NCBI GenBank assembly: GCA_036345935.2
Contig: JADWOT020001278.1
Span: 65,344-129,343 of the forward strand
Direction: 5' to 3'
DNA from: Taenia hydatigena
Lineage: Eukaryota > Platyhelminthes > Cestoda > Cyclophyllidea > Taeniidae
Length of the DNA stretch: 64,000 bases
The translations under genes were made by a program, and so were the position numbers. Below are positions 1-10,910 of this stretch, one piece after another; position 1 is the first letter of the stretch; each line of letters opens with the position of its first letter. The notes below the pieces were generated by a model that had not been told where the DNA came from, made no database searches, and worked only from the letters and a program-made list of their open reading frames with translations.

Positions 1-1497
1 GAATTCTCATTATCAGGATCAGTGACATTCTGCACCTAAAGCTTCCCACCTAACAATCATGGTTCTTATTTTCTTAGAACTTCCTATCCTTTACAACTTG
101 CACGTGAACCTTAGTCAACAAGTCCAACTACCCTGTTTAATCTCAAATTTGCGGCAATTCAGGGTGCTGGTCAAACATGACCACGTTTGAATCCAACTGA
201 CTGACTGCGCAAGTGAGGCAGCGCAGACGGTGGGTGAAGTGAAATCCATGTTGCGATTAAGTATTGTCAGTTGTCTACCTATTATATGCTGCAACCATAA
301 GGATTGACCCTGTCACCAACGCTTATTTGTGAACCATTATAATAGGAATTGTAGAGGGACTCGGGGATAAATTAATGTATACAGAAACTCATTTGTTATG
401 CTCTAACTTGTAAAGTAAGCAGTAAAACTCAGTCTTCACCGCATGATTCATTTTATTATTTGAATAGCTGTAACCTATTTGTGTTTTCAAAGAACCTCAC
501 CAGAGACGTCGTTAGAGCCGCTTCTCAGTTATTTTATTGCTCAATTTGATGCATGGAAATTATCCACCTTAATTTTGGAATCGTCCCGCGGATATTTGCC
601 TAATCCAAAGCGGTTAGGCATTCGCATATCATTAATCACAATTTGGGTGAAAATTAATGATCATTCCAAATGGACTGATTTGTGTCTAAATTATGTAGAA
701 CATATGGCATCGGAAGTTAAATAAATGCAGCCCGTTGCTAAAGAGATTTTCTCAGTTTCGTCTCTGAGCCAAAGACGTGTTTTGCGGAAGGGAAGCCCAA
801 GAAATGAAGCTATGAGAATAGTGTAGTGAATATTTTTCTCTGTAACAGACCTCGTCCTCCCAAAGTTTAGCATGCCACAAATAAAATCTGCTTTTAATCC
901 TTTAATCCACACAAAACATTTTGTCTTCATAGAAGCGGGTGGATTTCGACTAGACCTCCATGGGACGGAATTCACTGACGTGAAACCTATGTCTTGAGGA
1001 GAGCACCCAATAATTTTATCCGTTTTGTACATAGCTGTAATTGTGGCAACCGCGAACTCATAGATAACGCTGCAGCCTCATCGAGATCTTAGGTAGCTTT
1101 CCTCTGGCTGATTCTAAAAAATAATGCTTGTCCATTTTTACTCATATCTAGGCAAATAAATGCATGTACATTTGTGTCCATGGCCGTGTGTATGGATGTG
1201 CATGTTTACACATAGAAATTTTGCGTCAGGATGTTAATGAGAAATATCTAGTGGTTGGAATCATGTTTTGATTTAAATTAACGAGCACTTGGGATAAGAG
1301 TGGTCAAATCGGGTCAATTCTCGTTCTTGTCAGCTAATTTGTCATTTCATTTCAGCCTCTCATTCCTCGTATGGGCGACACTTTCAGCTGACGTGCTTGC
1401 GCCCACTCCGATCCGTCCAGTGTTCCGCAGAACCTCCGTGTCTCTTTTATGCCATCAAGAAAAATATTAGGTAGACTTTGGTGAGGCCTGCAGGAAT
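1..1497. other. No supported gene
   Basis: I see only short chance reading frames here, without a matching copy elsewhere in the window and without a convincing start or splice context. The duplicated block A1 begins at about 1498; left of that point the sequence no longer resembles the matching position left of 28446. Confidence 0.5.
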
Positions 1498-1529
1498 TAA
1501 TTTTGATTAAAGATGCTTCCAGCTGTTGA

Positions 1530-1754
1530 AAAACAACAGGCTGTAACATTCCGAATAGTGATCATGATTTCTATGATGATTTTGATTGTGCGAATTAATT
1601 GTTTTCAGGGAAGAGTGAGAATGGTGTTGTTGGATGCACCGTGCTGACATGTGGCCATCTTTGGGACTTCTTCAAATCACTTTCGGTGCTGGCTGAGTGT
1701 CTCATGTTGGGATCCCTCACTGGCGCATCCACTACCCTGAACAGAGGCAATTGA
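1530..1754 (+). pseudogene. Broken copy of the GVVGC-type exon
   Basis: After a good acceptor-like tract ending in TTTTCAG at 1608, the frame reads GKSENGVVGCTVLTCGHLW and continues to a TGA at 1752-1754. The A2 copy (28557-28759) runs about 20 codons further without a stop. The stretch before the acceptor reads PNSDHDFYDDFDCAN and then hits TAA, matching the same stretch upstream of the other copies. A1 is therefore a decayed version of the piece that stays open in A2 and in the inverted copy. The product is unknown; a resemblance to a DSL domain is discussed in the findings. Confidence 0.4.
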
Positions 1755-1936
1755 ATTTGACAGACAGCTAAAAACGGTTCTACTTTGCGGCATTTGCAGC
1801 ATTCAAATGGTTGCATTTTACAAACTATCTTTATAGTTAAGAGCGTCTCCTCGAGCTTAATGACCGCTGCTACTTGTTTTGCCTGTCTGTCAATTCGTAC
1901 GCTGATGTCAGCTGCACTTATCCACCTGCTTTGCAG

Positions 1937-2105
1937 GTGATGAGAAAGCATGGGGAGGGGGCATCCAAATGATGACCTTCAATCGCAGGCATTGCAAAGA
2001 TCCAAGAAATCGTCTACTGACGCACAGTTATGGTCGTGCATCAGACACGAGGTACGTGGTCAGCCGTTAGAATGCAGGTTTAAGTACGTACTTAGCATTT
2101 CAAAC
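1937..2105 (+). pseudogene. Frameshifted copy of the HEGG-type exon
   Basis: This follows a tract ending in TTTGCAG, at the same place as 28886-29068 in A2. In A2 the frame reads MIEHEGGIHMLTVNRRHC onward; in A1 small indels put the frame out after about 10 codons (RKHGEGASK then stop), although the DNA stays clearly alignable (GTACGTGGTCAG and neighbouring words are shared). It is best read as a pseudogene copy. No function can be assigned. Confidence 0.35.
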
Positions 2106-4394
2106 CATGTTATTAAGATGAGTATACTAAAATTACACTTGCGTAGCAGTTTATTTACCTACCATATCGTCCGAAGAGATCGATTCCAGTTCGAGCAGTG
2201 TGGGGTAGGGATTACGGCTAAGTCAGGAGAGGTAAGAACGCTAGGTGTTGTGATATGAGCCTGATCTGGATGGTTTTTTTATCGAATCAGGAGCATTAGC
2301 TTTGAGATTGCGGATTTTAAACAAGTTAGTCTCATTAATTACATGCTATCTTAATCAAATTTGGATCTGGTTCAGACACTTCGACTGACTGTAGAGCTGT
2401 AGACGTGCTCATGCGAAGTCGGCCATATGCAGCGCCAGCAGTCAACGATGTGTTCGACTCCCGATAACATTTCGAACTCCAAAACTACCAAGTTCTGTCA
2501 CTTGGATAACACTAAGCAAACACTTTATAATTATCAAGCACTAACTCCTGCATTGTGCCTCACTATGCTCCACTTACCCTGCTCATCTAGCACATGGGCA
2601 AAGGTGGCCGCATGAGTTTACCCTTCGTTCATTGCAAATTATCGACCCCAGAATCGCGCATCCTTTAGCCGCCCTTTTGTCACTCTTACCTCAAAAGTAT
2701 CCGCCAAAACCATCCTAATCTAATTCCATCTCTTCCTTTAGAGTCATTATTCCTGACCACTTTTTGATGGGGCTTTGCTTGCCTCTCATTCATTTGTATA
2801 TGGCTCACTGCTCACATATACTTTAACCTCATCCCTCAAACACAACTGCACTTTTAATGATGTAGACAAGACTGGACTGTAACCATCATGTTGCCTGCCT
2901 TAAATTAACTACGCAGAATATTTAAGGTTCATAATTCCTCTTCTTGCCTCGTTTTTAAGGTACTGCTTGAGGTGGCCATTCACATTTAGTCGTATCGAAA
3001 GTTTTCGTTGTTTGTAGTTTCTAGTCTGGTGAAATTGCCTCCTGCATATTACCTCATCGCGTAAGCTTAGCTTTTGTCCTTATGTGCAAGACAGCCAAAG
3101 TGCAACAATAATGTGTATCCACTTTTTCTTAGTCAGATTGGGATGCACAAAATCCCATTTGCTGATTTTTTTTCCATTAATAATAATTAAGCTTAGTTGG
3201 AATTTCGCCTCATGCTTACGTTTGTATTCACAATCCCTGCGTCAAATGAATTAAGCCTACAACTGACCTAGTGATGCGAATTAAAGGATTGAATGCTCCG
3301 CGACATCCATGTATGCACCTGCCCAGGCCACTCCGAAGTAAACCACCTTAACAGCAATATTTTACAAATAAACGGGTCCAAATATTACGCTCTTGTAAAC
3401 CTCGAAATTCTCAGATATACTGAAATATTGGTAAAATTGCAGATATTATTGCTATAAAGTAAGGGTGAATGTGCCTGCTTTACATAATGTAGTAGTTACA
3501 CGTGCAAACGCACGTCACTTGGATCAGCACGATGAGCAAATTTGAGTACGGTCGCTTGCATCACTTCCAGAAATTTGACTCCAAATCCAAAGCAGATAAT
3601 TTTTCAGGGAGAGCGTACTTCACAATTTTTAGATGAAAGCAGATGTTTCCATTTTGGTGAGTTATGAGGCACATAGAGTAATGCACCCAATTTACACGTT
3701 TAATTTAGGTTAACACATACATCAATGGGAATATACATGACGTTGTAGATCGTTCGTCTCTTTCCTCCTCTTCCCTTCTTCCACCCTTACTAAAGGAGAA
3801 AGTTGGATGCCTCTAGACACTTTTGCTATTTTAAGGTAGGACGAAGGTGCCTCGGGCTCTGGAGTGCAATTCCGTTGGTCCGCGATCAGATTAAAATTGT
3901 CCTCCCGCCTCCTGCCTACAATCACAATTAGGGAACATAAGTAGTACAACCATATTTGAGTAACTCAGTTCCGTTGTTTTTAAAATGAGGCATTGGACTT
4001 TAAGTAAATAGTTCCAAAGTTGTAAAATTGTCAATTTTAAAGCCACTCTATATGCACCACGCCCACCTACACTGATACGGAGCTTGACACTTCCATCCAA
4101 GGGGCTGAGCACGCAAATTCAAACGCTCGCCATGATGCGCAGTTGGGTGAGGAATGTTTGTTCTCAGCGTCTGTGTTGTGGGTAGAGCGTTGTGCCACAA
4201 AAGCAAGCCGGTGCTCTACAAATACTAAAAACACTTGCGGGCAATGGAATTTATTGGCAGTTCCGATTTCCGTTCGCATTTTAATTATTCCGCAAAATTC
4301 AAAAAGGACATAAAAATAGTTCTAAGATATTCTTCGTCTGAAATAATTCGCAATTGTTTTGGTTCTTCGAGTTCATCGATGCCAAATAGACTGA

Positions 4395-4730
4395 GTGGTG
4401 GTCTGTGTATGTGAGCTGCTATTACTTCTTTTAGTGAGCTCAAGAGAATCGCGCGGAATTCGCATTCACCTGCGACGCAATCACACGATGGCCAGTCAAA
4501 CGCATCTAGAATTCGAAAGCGAAACATGGGATCAAGCTGACCTGAATGAAGTCCGTGCTCTCCTCCACGGATGTAGCGGTTATGTTTCGCAGCAATACCC
4601 AGCTATTTGCATTGAGAATTTAACACTAAACGACCTCCACACCCTCCTCAATCGGGTCCAGTTTTCCACCTTCCGGATTGCCTACATTGAGCACTATGAG
4701 GGATGCCAGTACTATGTTGTAATTTTTTAG
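4395..4730 (+). CDS. Small conserved ORF, copy 1 (80 aa from ATG at 4488; open frame 112 codons)
   Basis: This is the best protein-coding candidate in the window. From the ATG at 4488 it encodes an acidic 80-residue protein starting MASQTHLEFESETWDQADLN and ending QYYVVIF. Against the copy at 32152-32472, the 243 bp from that ATG differ at four positions: one changes N to D, two are silent (CTA/CTG, TTT/TTC) and one swaps TAG for TAA. Flanking DNA differs at about 8%. The open frame continues upstream to 4395 with mostly silent changes and one in-frame 15-bp indel, and reads as a leucine-rich run (CELLLLLLV) that could be a signal peptide. In this copy the upstream start is GTG, not ATG, so either translation begins at 4488 or the upstream part is an exon end. 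I recognise no family. Confidence 0.6.
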   Translation: MVVCVCELLLLLLVSSRESRGIRIHLRRNHTMASQTHLEFESETWDQADLNEVRALLHGCSGYVSQQYPAICIENLTLNDLHTLLNRVQFSTFRIAYIEHYEGCQYYVVIF

Positions 4731-4974
4731 TATGCCCCCTTTGTATGATCTTAGAGCGAAATATATTTGTACACATTTAATGCGCTAAAGTCCGCTGATA
4801 TATGAGGCTTTAGGAATGGGATGCTCATTAGCTTGAAAGTAGACAGCAGTCGCATTGTTGTTTTGGGGTTTGACAACCTTCCAAAAGATGCGCTTTCTTT
4901 GACCGTTTCACAATATCGCAAGTCGGTATTATTGGTGATGTTTCACGTCAAAGATCGCTATTCCTGCACTATAA

Positions 4975-5175
4975 ATGAGAGATAGCGTTTCCACCTTGCG
5001 GCCCAGAGCTGAGGCTGGCTCAGTTCACAGCGTTACGGCTGCGCATAATTTGCCGACATTGGAGTCAAGCATCCTGCCACCTCCATTTCCTGATTACACT
5101 GGATGGCACTGGATGGTCCAAGCACCGAAGCACAGCAAGCAAACCCTGTTATACATCCAAGTTATTGGCGTTTGA
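4975..5175 (+). CDS. Possible small ORF downstream of the conserved ORF
   Basis: Starting at the ATG at 4975 the frame reads 66 residues to a TGA, including FPDYTGWHWMVQAPKHSK. The A2 copy (32717-32917) keeps the same frame downstream, with three silent and three amino-acid changes, but has TGA in place of CGG at the ninth codon. The shared part could be a 3' exon of the same transcription unit as 4395-4730 or an independent short gene that is dead in A2. A TATAAA-like word lies just before the start in both copies. No family is recognised. Confidence 0.2.
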   Translation: MRDSVSTLRPRAEAGSVHSVTAAHNLPTLESSILPPPFPDYTGWHWMVQAPKHSKQTLLYIQVIGV

Positions 5176-5261
5176 TTAGGAAAACCATGTTATTTTGCTA
5201 TCGACTTTAAGAATGAAGTCTGGATATCCATCGTCACAACTTCGGGAACACTAGCAAGTGC

Positions 5262-6629
5262 ATTTTTTGCCTCACGGATAGGAGGATTTCCAATAGAAGA
5301 AGAAAATAAGTCAGAAGAAAGGCGAAAAGAAAGGCAGATTCGATTAACAGTGGAAAACATGAGAACCTCCAAAGTAAGACCAAAACCGGCCCTTTAAATG
5401 CTGTTGGTAGTTAAAGACCAAATCCATTTAGAATAAAAAAGTGGATAAGGCTAATAACTATTTCCAGTAACCTCCTAATTGAACCAAATTGTCCATGTAG
5501 CACTCGGTTTATTTGACTTGGCTAATGCATTTTCGGTCTAGTGAATAATTTCCGTTTATTGTGAATCGCTAATGACGTGCACTGCTTTGCGTTTTTTTGT
5601 TAACCATACCAATTAATTTGGCAAATTGCATAACTGATGTAAAAATTCCAGGCAATGAAATTAAAGTGAAATAGCGATGCGAAGGACGGATTTTTCGCTA
5701 ATCCCAAGTCGCCTTCTAAAATTTACAATTCGTGTCAACTAGAATAACCCACGACTCCATTTTTGATGGCAAACAATTGCACGAATAAAATAACAGATGA
5801 TGTTGCCGCATACGGTTCTTTCCTTTCCCCTTCCTCCCTTCCATTCCTGTCATGAAAAGGTTTGGATATTTCTAGCCACACTTATTACATCACAGGACAG
5901 ATATGCACTGACAGGACCAAAGTATTAACGACAGAGGAGACTCAGGCTCAAGAGACCTACCACGTGTGTCAACGACCAGGCCAAAATTGTTTTCCTCCTC
6001 TCGCCTACAAAGCGTATTTGAAGAGCATAAGTGTTACGGTTACTGTCAGCTTTAGGACGTGGGCGTTGAATTCACAAAAATGCTGTAGTTATGACGTGCT
6101 CGTACGTCTCATTCGATCATGCCAAGAATGCGCATTATGTCACCTTTCAAAATGTGTTATATGCAACAAATTTAAACTATGAAAGTGTCCAACTTCTAGA
6201 AACTTACAGGATCTAATGGCATTTTAGCAAAAGATAATAATAGGTGCCAAATTTTAGAGGCTACCAAATGTGTTAATTGTGTGCATTTAGCTTGGAAACA
6301 GGTTTAGCATGGTTGTGTGGCAAATTTGAGCCATGCTTTGACGGATTGTGCCCAAGTAATGCAGATGAATGATTTAAAGTGCAGACCACCTACAACATTC
6401 ATGATGATGTGCATTTATTATTTGCATACCATGCAATGTGATGCCATTACAATTGGCGCTAACATCTATTAAGCACTTATGATAAAATGAAGTCGTAGCT
6501 TTCTAACCGTCTTTAAGGCATAAGACTTGGATACCTACAAGCATTGGTGGAGGGTATTGGCAACTTGAACGAAATTGCAGACCTTGAGGACTGTAGAGTC
6601 CGTGTAGTGAGAAGTTCAGTTAAGCTGAC
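5262..6629 (+). other. Unique stretch with one cysteine-rich open frame (about 5940-6182)
   Basis: The only noteworthy piece is an open frame ending at 6182 that has no nearby ATG start. It carries a beta-strand-like run SISVTVTVSFRTW, then KCCSYDVLVRLIRSC and a cysteine cluster (CQECALCHLSKCVIC). The pattern of strand, CC, hydrophobic run and C recurs at 48181-48400 and 54307-54510, which may mean a shared module, but the similarity is weak. The rest of the stretch shows nothing I can support. Confidence 0.2.
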
Positions 6630-7979
6630 TTCGAAGGATTGCACTGCACCAACACAACCCAGCCAAAATTGCTCCCCGTGAAGAGCACATAAACGCAGCT
6701 CGTGTGTATTTTGCTCTGCCTGTAAAAATGTCAATTTCCCCCGAATTGGAGAAATGCTCTTTATTATGCCTTGCTAAGAGGTGCTGCGCCAAGTGGCTTA
6801 GCTAAAAGGAATGCTGAAATTTTGGATTAAAATATCATCAAGCATTGACCACTGATCTTGGAAAAGAAAGTCTTCTTTGATTTAGTACACCTAGTGAAAA
6901 TTCGCACAAATCTGCTGCGTCATGTGCACAACTCTAACCTTCTTAAATGAACTTATGTAAAATCGCAAGACGCTGCTTTAAAGCGCTCCCGACTGACCAT
7001 TAACCTAATGGTCACCTGTTTCTGAGTATCAGGCCTGAAAGACCAATTGAAAGACGAATTGAAGCTATCGAGGAAACAGTGAAATTTAATGGGGAGTGAG
7101 ATTTATGCTCTCCATAGTGATTGACAATTTTGACTCAGCCACCATGTAAACGTGATTTCTCTTGCCTTTTGAGCACATTTTACTCGAACGGATGTCACTC
7201 AAATCTGACTGCAATCGGGTTGAACTCTAATAACACCAACGGTTGTCATGGATAGGTCAGATGCCCCAGGAGTGAAGTGCATAGGATAGATTGACGCACT
7301 GAATGGACTTCAATGCTGCCGCATTCATCTGAGCAAATCAAAGCCTTGCTATTCTGAGGATGAATCGGGTTTTTTAAACCTCAGCAATCACCTCGGGCGT
7401 GACGATTTAACCCTCTTCAACAGGCACAATTTATCCCACTTTTGAACGAGTAAAGTGGTGAAACTCGATTTAACTTACATTCCATTGATATGACGGAACA
7501 TTTCTATTATTGCGGCTAATTTCAGCTTCTTCCGCTTCTCAACTGCAAGGCGATGAGCAATCAAAATAAGTATTTGTCGAAGAAGTGAGGAATTAGGGCG
7601 CAATGCCAAATCTCACGAGATATAGTCATTTTGCATTGCGTGGCCGAAGAAACGTTGTTATGTTTTTACAGAAGAATGTTCGTTAGAAGCGAAATAAGGT
7701 CGAAGCAAATAGTCACTTAGACCTCTGTGAAGACAATCAACTTCACTCTCTATCGACTGTGCTGTGATACGACAATGCATCATCACTGCTTGCGTGTTGA
7801 CGCATAAGCAGAATAAGGCCCAAGAAGGAAAATGTGTTTTGAATCGGGTTTAAGAATAGATAAAGCCTAGAGGAAGGAAGATGGTTGAAACTACAACAAA
7901 AGGGGCACGACTACCTTGATAGGGACCAATCAACCCTTCTCAATTGGCTAGCGCACTGTCATGCATCATCATTGCCCAT
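6630..7979 (-). repeat. Duplicated block B, copy 1
   Basis: This matches the reverse complement of 33004-34370. Positions 7532-7979 pair with 33004-33451 at about 99% (I count two mismatches in the part compared base by base), then the same alignment continues at clearly lower identity, roughly 85%, to about 6630. The step in identity inside one continuous alignment is discussed in the findings. I see no coding signal in the block. Confidence 0.85.
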
Positions 7980-9179
7980 GCACAGTGTCAATGCCAATAA
8001 CAATACCAACACTCTGGGTAATTATTTGCTGTCAGCACATGGATTGTTAACATTAATGAAGGAAGTGAACTTCCGCGAATGTTGTAGGCATCATTCTGCA
8101 GGATTTGTACCTCCTAGTTATTCTTCTTGCGGATCGATGCGAATGGGTGACTAGTGCACCTACAACTTGCAATTTCGAAATCTTGTTCTTGGCATTGGGA
8201 TTTAATGTTGTGCAAAGATGAAATCCTTACCGCGCTGTTCAAGACCAGAGGAGGATCTTCCTCTAATACCAAAACGCTGTAAAGCAGAGCATAAAACTTT
8301 GCTTCGTCGTGCTACTTGCCATTCGTGGAAGTGAAGAGTAAAGTAACTAATTTTTAAGCGGTTTGCAGAAATATTACTTAACCATCAGAGCTAGCATCCT
8401 AGTGTTTTAAAATCAGGACATTTAGGCAAGTGGTTTATTGTACGAACAACATTTCAGTGGTGAGGAAGGAAGGACGCAAACCTTTTCTTTCTATTCTGAC
8501 GTTCCAAACGTAGAGCACTGACTTTGGATTTCCAAACAAATCATCTCATCAGTGGTAGCTATATGATCGACAACGCATTGCTAAGGTTTTCTCTGTGAGA
8601 GATTTTTGGTGCGTATTTTTGGTGACATATCTGCAGGAAGAAGTAGCTGGAAATAAGCACTTTTCGTTAACAGAGAAATTCCAAAGGGCTTTAGAAATAG
8701 GGAGTTTTCCGTTTTCCTACAACTTCTTTTAAATTTCCATCAGCCAGAAGTCTTTCCTTTCGGTTTATTCTCATCTTAAATGGGTCAGGTGTGGCATTTT
8801 TAGGACTTTCAGTGAGTTAAATAAAGTAAACGGTTAATAAATTGGTCAGAAGGCTGTTTTTGCTTTGGGCGATGTCAATTCCCATCCTCCTGTTTTAATG
8901 AGTAATACATTTAAAGCTAAGCAGTTTCGGCTTGCTAACTAAGACATTTTATCTTCGCTTTAATGGCAGAAGAAAGCTGCCGAACGAGGTTTCGAGATTG
9001 CAGGTTAAGCTCTAGAAATACACTTTCACAATAAATGGGCGAGTCTAGACCATGCTTGTTTGCAAAAAACTTGGCTGATGTCATAAATGGTGCCAAGACT
9101 AATGACTGTAAAGTGTATTTCTGTCATATTTTTGATTATAAAGTACAACAAACATCCCACATCCTATGCCGTTAAGCGA
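7980..9179. other. No supported gene
   Basis: There are only short chance frames. The open frame at 7885-8154 straddles the edge of block B, which argues against it being a real gene. Confidence 0.5.
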
Positions 9180-9600
9180 GGTAGGTAGACTTGGACTCAT
9201 TAGTTCCACTTTTTGGCCAAAGATGCTTTGCAGTGACTGATCAAGCAATCACAGGAGGGAGATGAGACCTGGCTTTTTCTTAGACATTTGCAGAGGCTCT
9301 TTCTTCCTTTCCTCCGTACATCTTTCCCTTCTTTTTACCCTATTCACCGTGTTGCCTTTTTTCTTTCTGCCTTTCCTTGTCCTAATGCCCCTCCTCTTTT
9401 CTGTACCTTTAACTCCTTATAGCCTACTAGTAGATTCTCCTCTCAGGAGTAAGTCACATGCGATTTGCGCACATTGAAGCAGACGCCGAAATAAACGCAC
9501 AATGCATTGGTGCTAATGCATTTGCATAATCTTTTCCCCTTAAAGTGGATTCAACGTTTAAGCTGTTATAAGTCATCTTTACTGCTGCCCTTAACCTGCG
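9180..9600 (+). repeat. Block E, third partial copy (pyrimidine-rich)
   Basis: The sequence from GAGGTAGGTAGACTTGG through the TTCCACTTTTTGGCCA word, a long C/T-rich tract and the TCTACTAG/TAGATGC-like segment matches the reverse complement of about 49990-50400, and partly the + strand at 46190-46420. The open frame at 9262-9477 is made by the C/T-rich tract (Leu, Phe, Ser, Pro) and is probably not a gene, although the derived peptide TYSLLVDASL / PYSLLVDSPL is recognisable in two copies. Confidence 0.65.
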
Positions 9601-10534
9601 TATAAGACCCAAAAAGAATATTCTGAGATGAAATATACTAAAGTCGCCAATGTACACCACCTTCCCTAAACATGCCTTAACCAGACTCACCTAACTGATA
9701 GGTTTTGCTAAGAAAGAGAAGGGAAACCGGAAAACATAGCGAGTGCAGAAAAGCCTGACCCGACCTACTGTAAATTACAGAAATTTTGACTCTCTTTTCT
9801 GCAATAAATCCTTTCCCCAGTTGTATGAATTATAATTTATTAATCCCAATTCGCTTTTGATCGTGGGCTTAATGATTCGTATGAGCTACTTTGCGAGGTC
9901 GAACGTCTCTCCTCACCGCAATCACAGAAACGCCTACGAGGCAGAAGCTTACTGCACTATGAAATTTTACTAATTCGCACAAGCGGGACGTTAGCCATCA
10001 TATGAGGAACTCTACCAAGAAGTTAAACAGACCATTCTTGACAGAAAATGTCCAGCCTATGTAAATGGGAATAAATTACTGAACCCAATCCACCTCGCTT
10101 GCGTCAAAACTTGCGCTTCTTTCTTGTATATTTTGTAAGAACAATAATGAATCGCAAAACGACAAGCAAATGCACTAGTGAGCTGTGTTTAAACTCGATT
10201 TGCAGTGGATTTAATCCCTTTTGGCCGCTCCTACTTATTTCTTTTTAGTATGACCACAAAACCAACAGGTTTTGGTTGACAAAGTGATGTGTTTAAAATA
10301 CGCCTGATTGCACAATATACATCAAACAAAGATGATTTTTAGCGCCAGTTTTGCCTGTAAAATACTGTATTCACTGACATGGATTCCATTTGTTGTCTGA
10401 GCGTTAATGCCTTCATACCCATAGTATAGCCAAGATAGATGTTTGAAGCAGACTGATCATGGATTTAAATCCGACTAGTAGACCGGTCTTGATGTTTTGC
10501 CAAGGAGATGTCAGTAAGTTAGTGTACTGCTAAA
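9601..10534. other. No supported gene
   Basis: I see no duplicated segment, RNA gene or credible coding frame here. Confidence 0.45.
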
Positions 10535-10910
10535 AGCGCGGTGGAAGAAGGAGGCTTTCCTGAGTTGGCGAGTGTAAGGTGCAACTTTCCTGTTCTCTAT
10601 TCACTGCCGACTTCAGATGATGAGGCTACGGGAAGTAACTGCAACCTAAATAAAATCTGCCATGTCTACCTACCAATTGCTCCGAGTTCGACTTGTGTTT
10701 ACGTTGTCATAATCCTACTGACCCCCTAGCCTGATGTTCGTTCCACAGCGCAGGGAAGTGTACAAGAAGAGTCTCAATGAGTCGCTTACAGCTGGCCAGA
10801 GGAGACAGCTTGGTTGTGGGTCTAGAAAACTAAAGAGTTTCTGAGGCGCTAATCTGTAGCAGCTGAATGTTCGTTGTGTCTTTTCGCTGCGAAGTCAGAT
10901 CAGCAGATAT
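10535..10910 (+). repeat. Segment shared with 36150-36480; contains a possible exon (10541-10729)
   Basis: The two segments match at moderate identity over about 330 bp, with an extra stretch of about 65 bp in this copy. The shared frame reads GGFPELASVRCNFPV here and GGLPEMVNVKWNFPV at 36160, both followed by an S-N-C word. Conserved hydrophobic spacing in two diverged copies suggests an old coding exon. In the second copy this piece lies about 360 bp before block C. Function is unknown; it may be the first piece of the same split gene family as blocks C and D. Confidence 0.4.

Larger units (their letters stand above)
1498..5261 (+). repeat. Duplicated block A, copy 1 (A1)
   Basis: This 3.76-kb block matches 28446-33001 in the same orientation. 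By eye the two differ at roughly 6-8% of positions plus small indels. The match starts near a shared ATTTTGATTAAAG and stops abruptly after CTAGCAAGTGC. A1 lacks a 780-bp segment present in A2 at 30301-31080. A1 contains broken copies of the cysteine-containing exon-like pieces (1609-1754, 1937-2105) and an intact small ORF (4395-4730). A shorter third copy of part of the block lies at 37865-38323, and an inverted copy at 34393-35851. Confidence 0.9.

Noticed and set aside
9262..9477. Open frame rich in Leu, Phe, Pro and Ser
   Set aside because: It is produced by a C/T-rich tract in a repeat (block E). The same tract gives similar frames on the relevant strand of the other copies.
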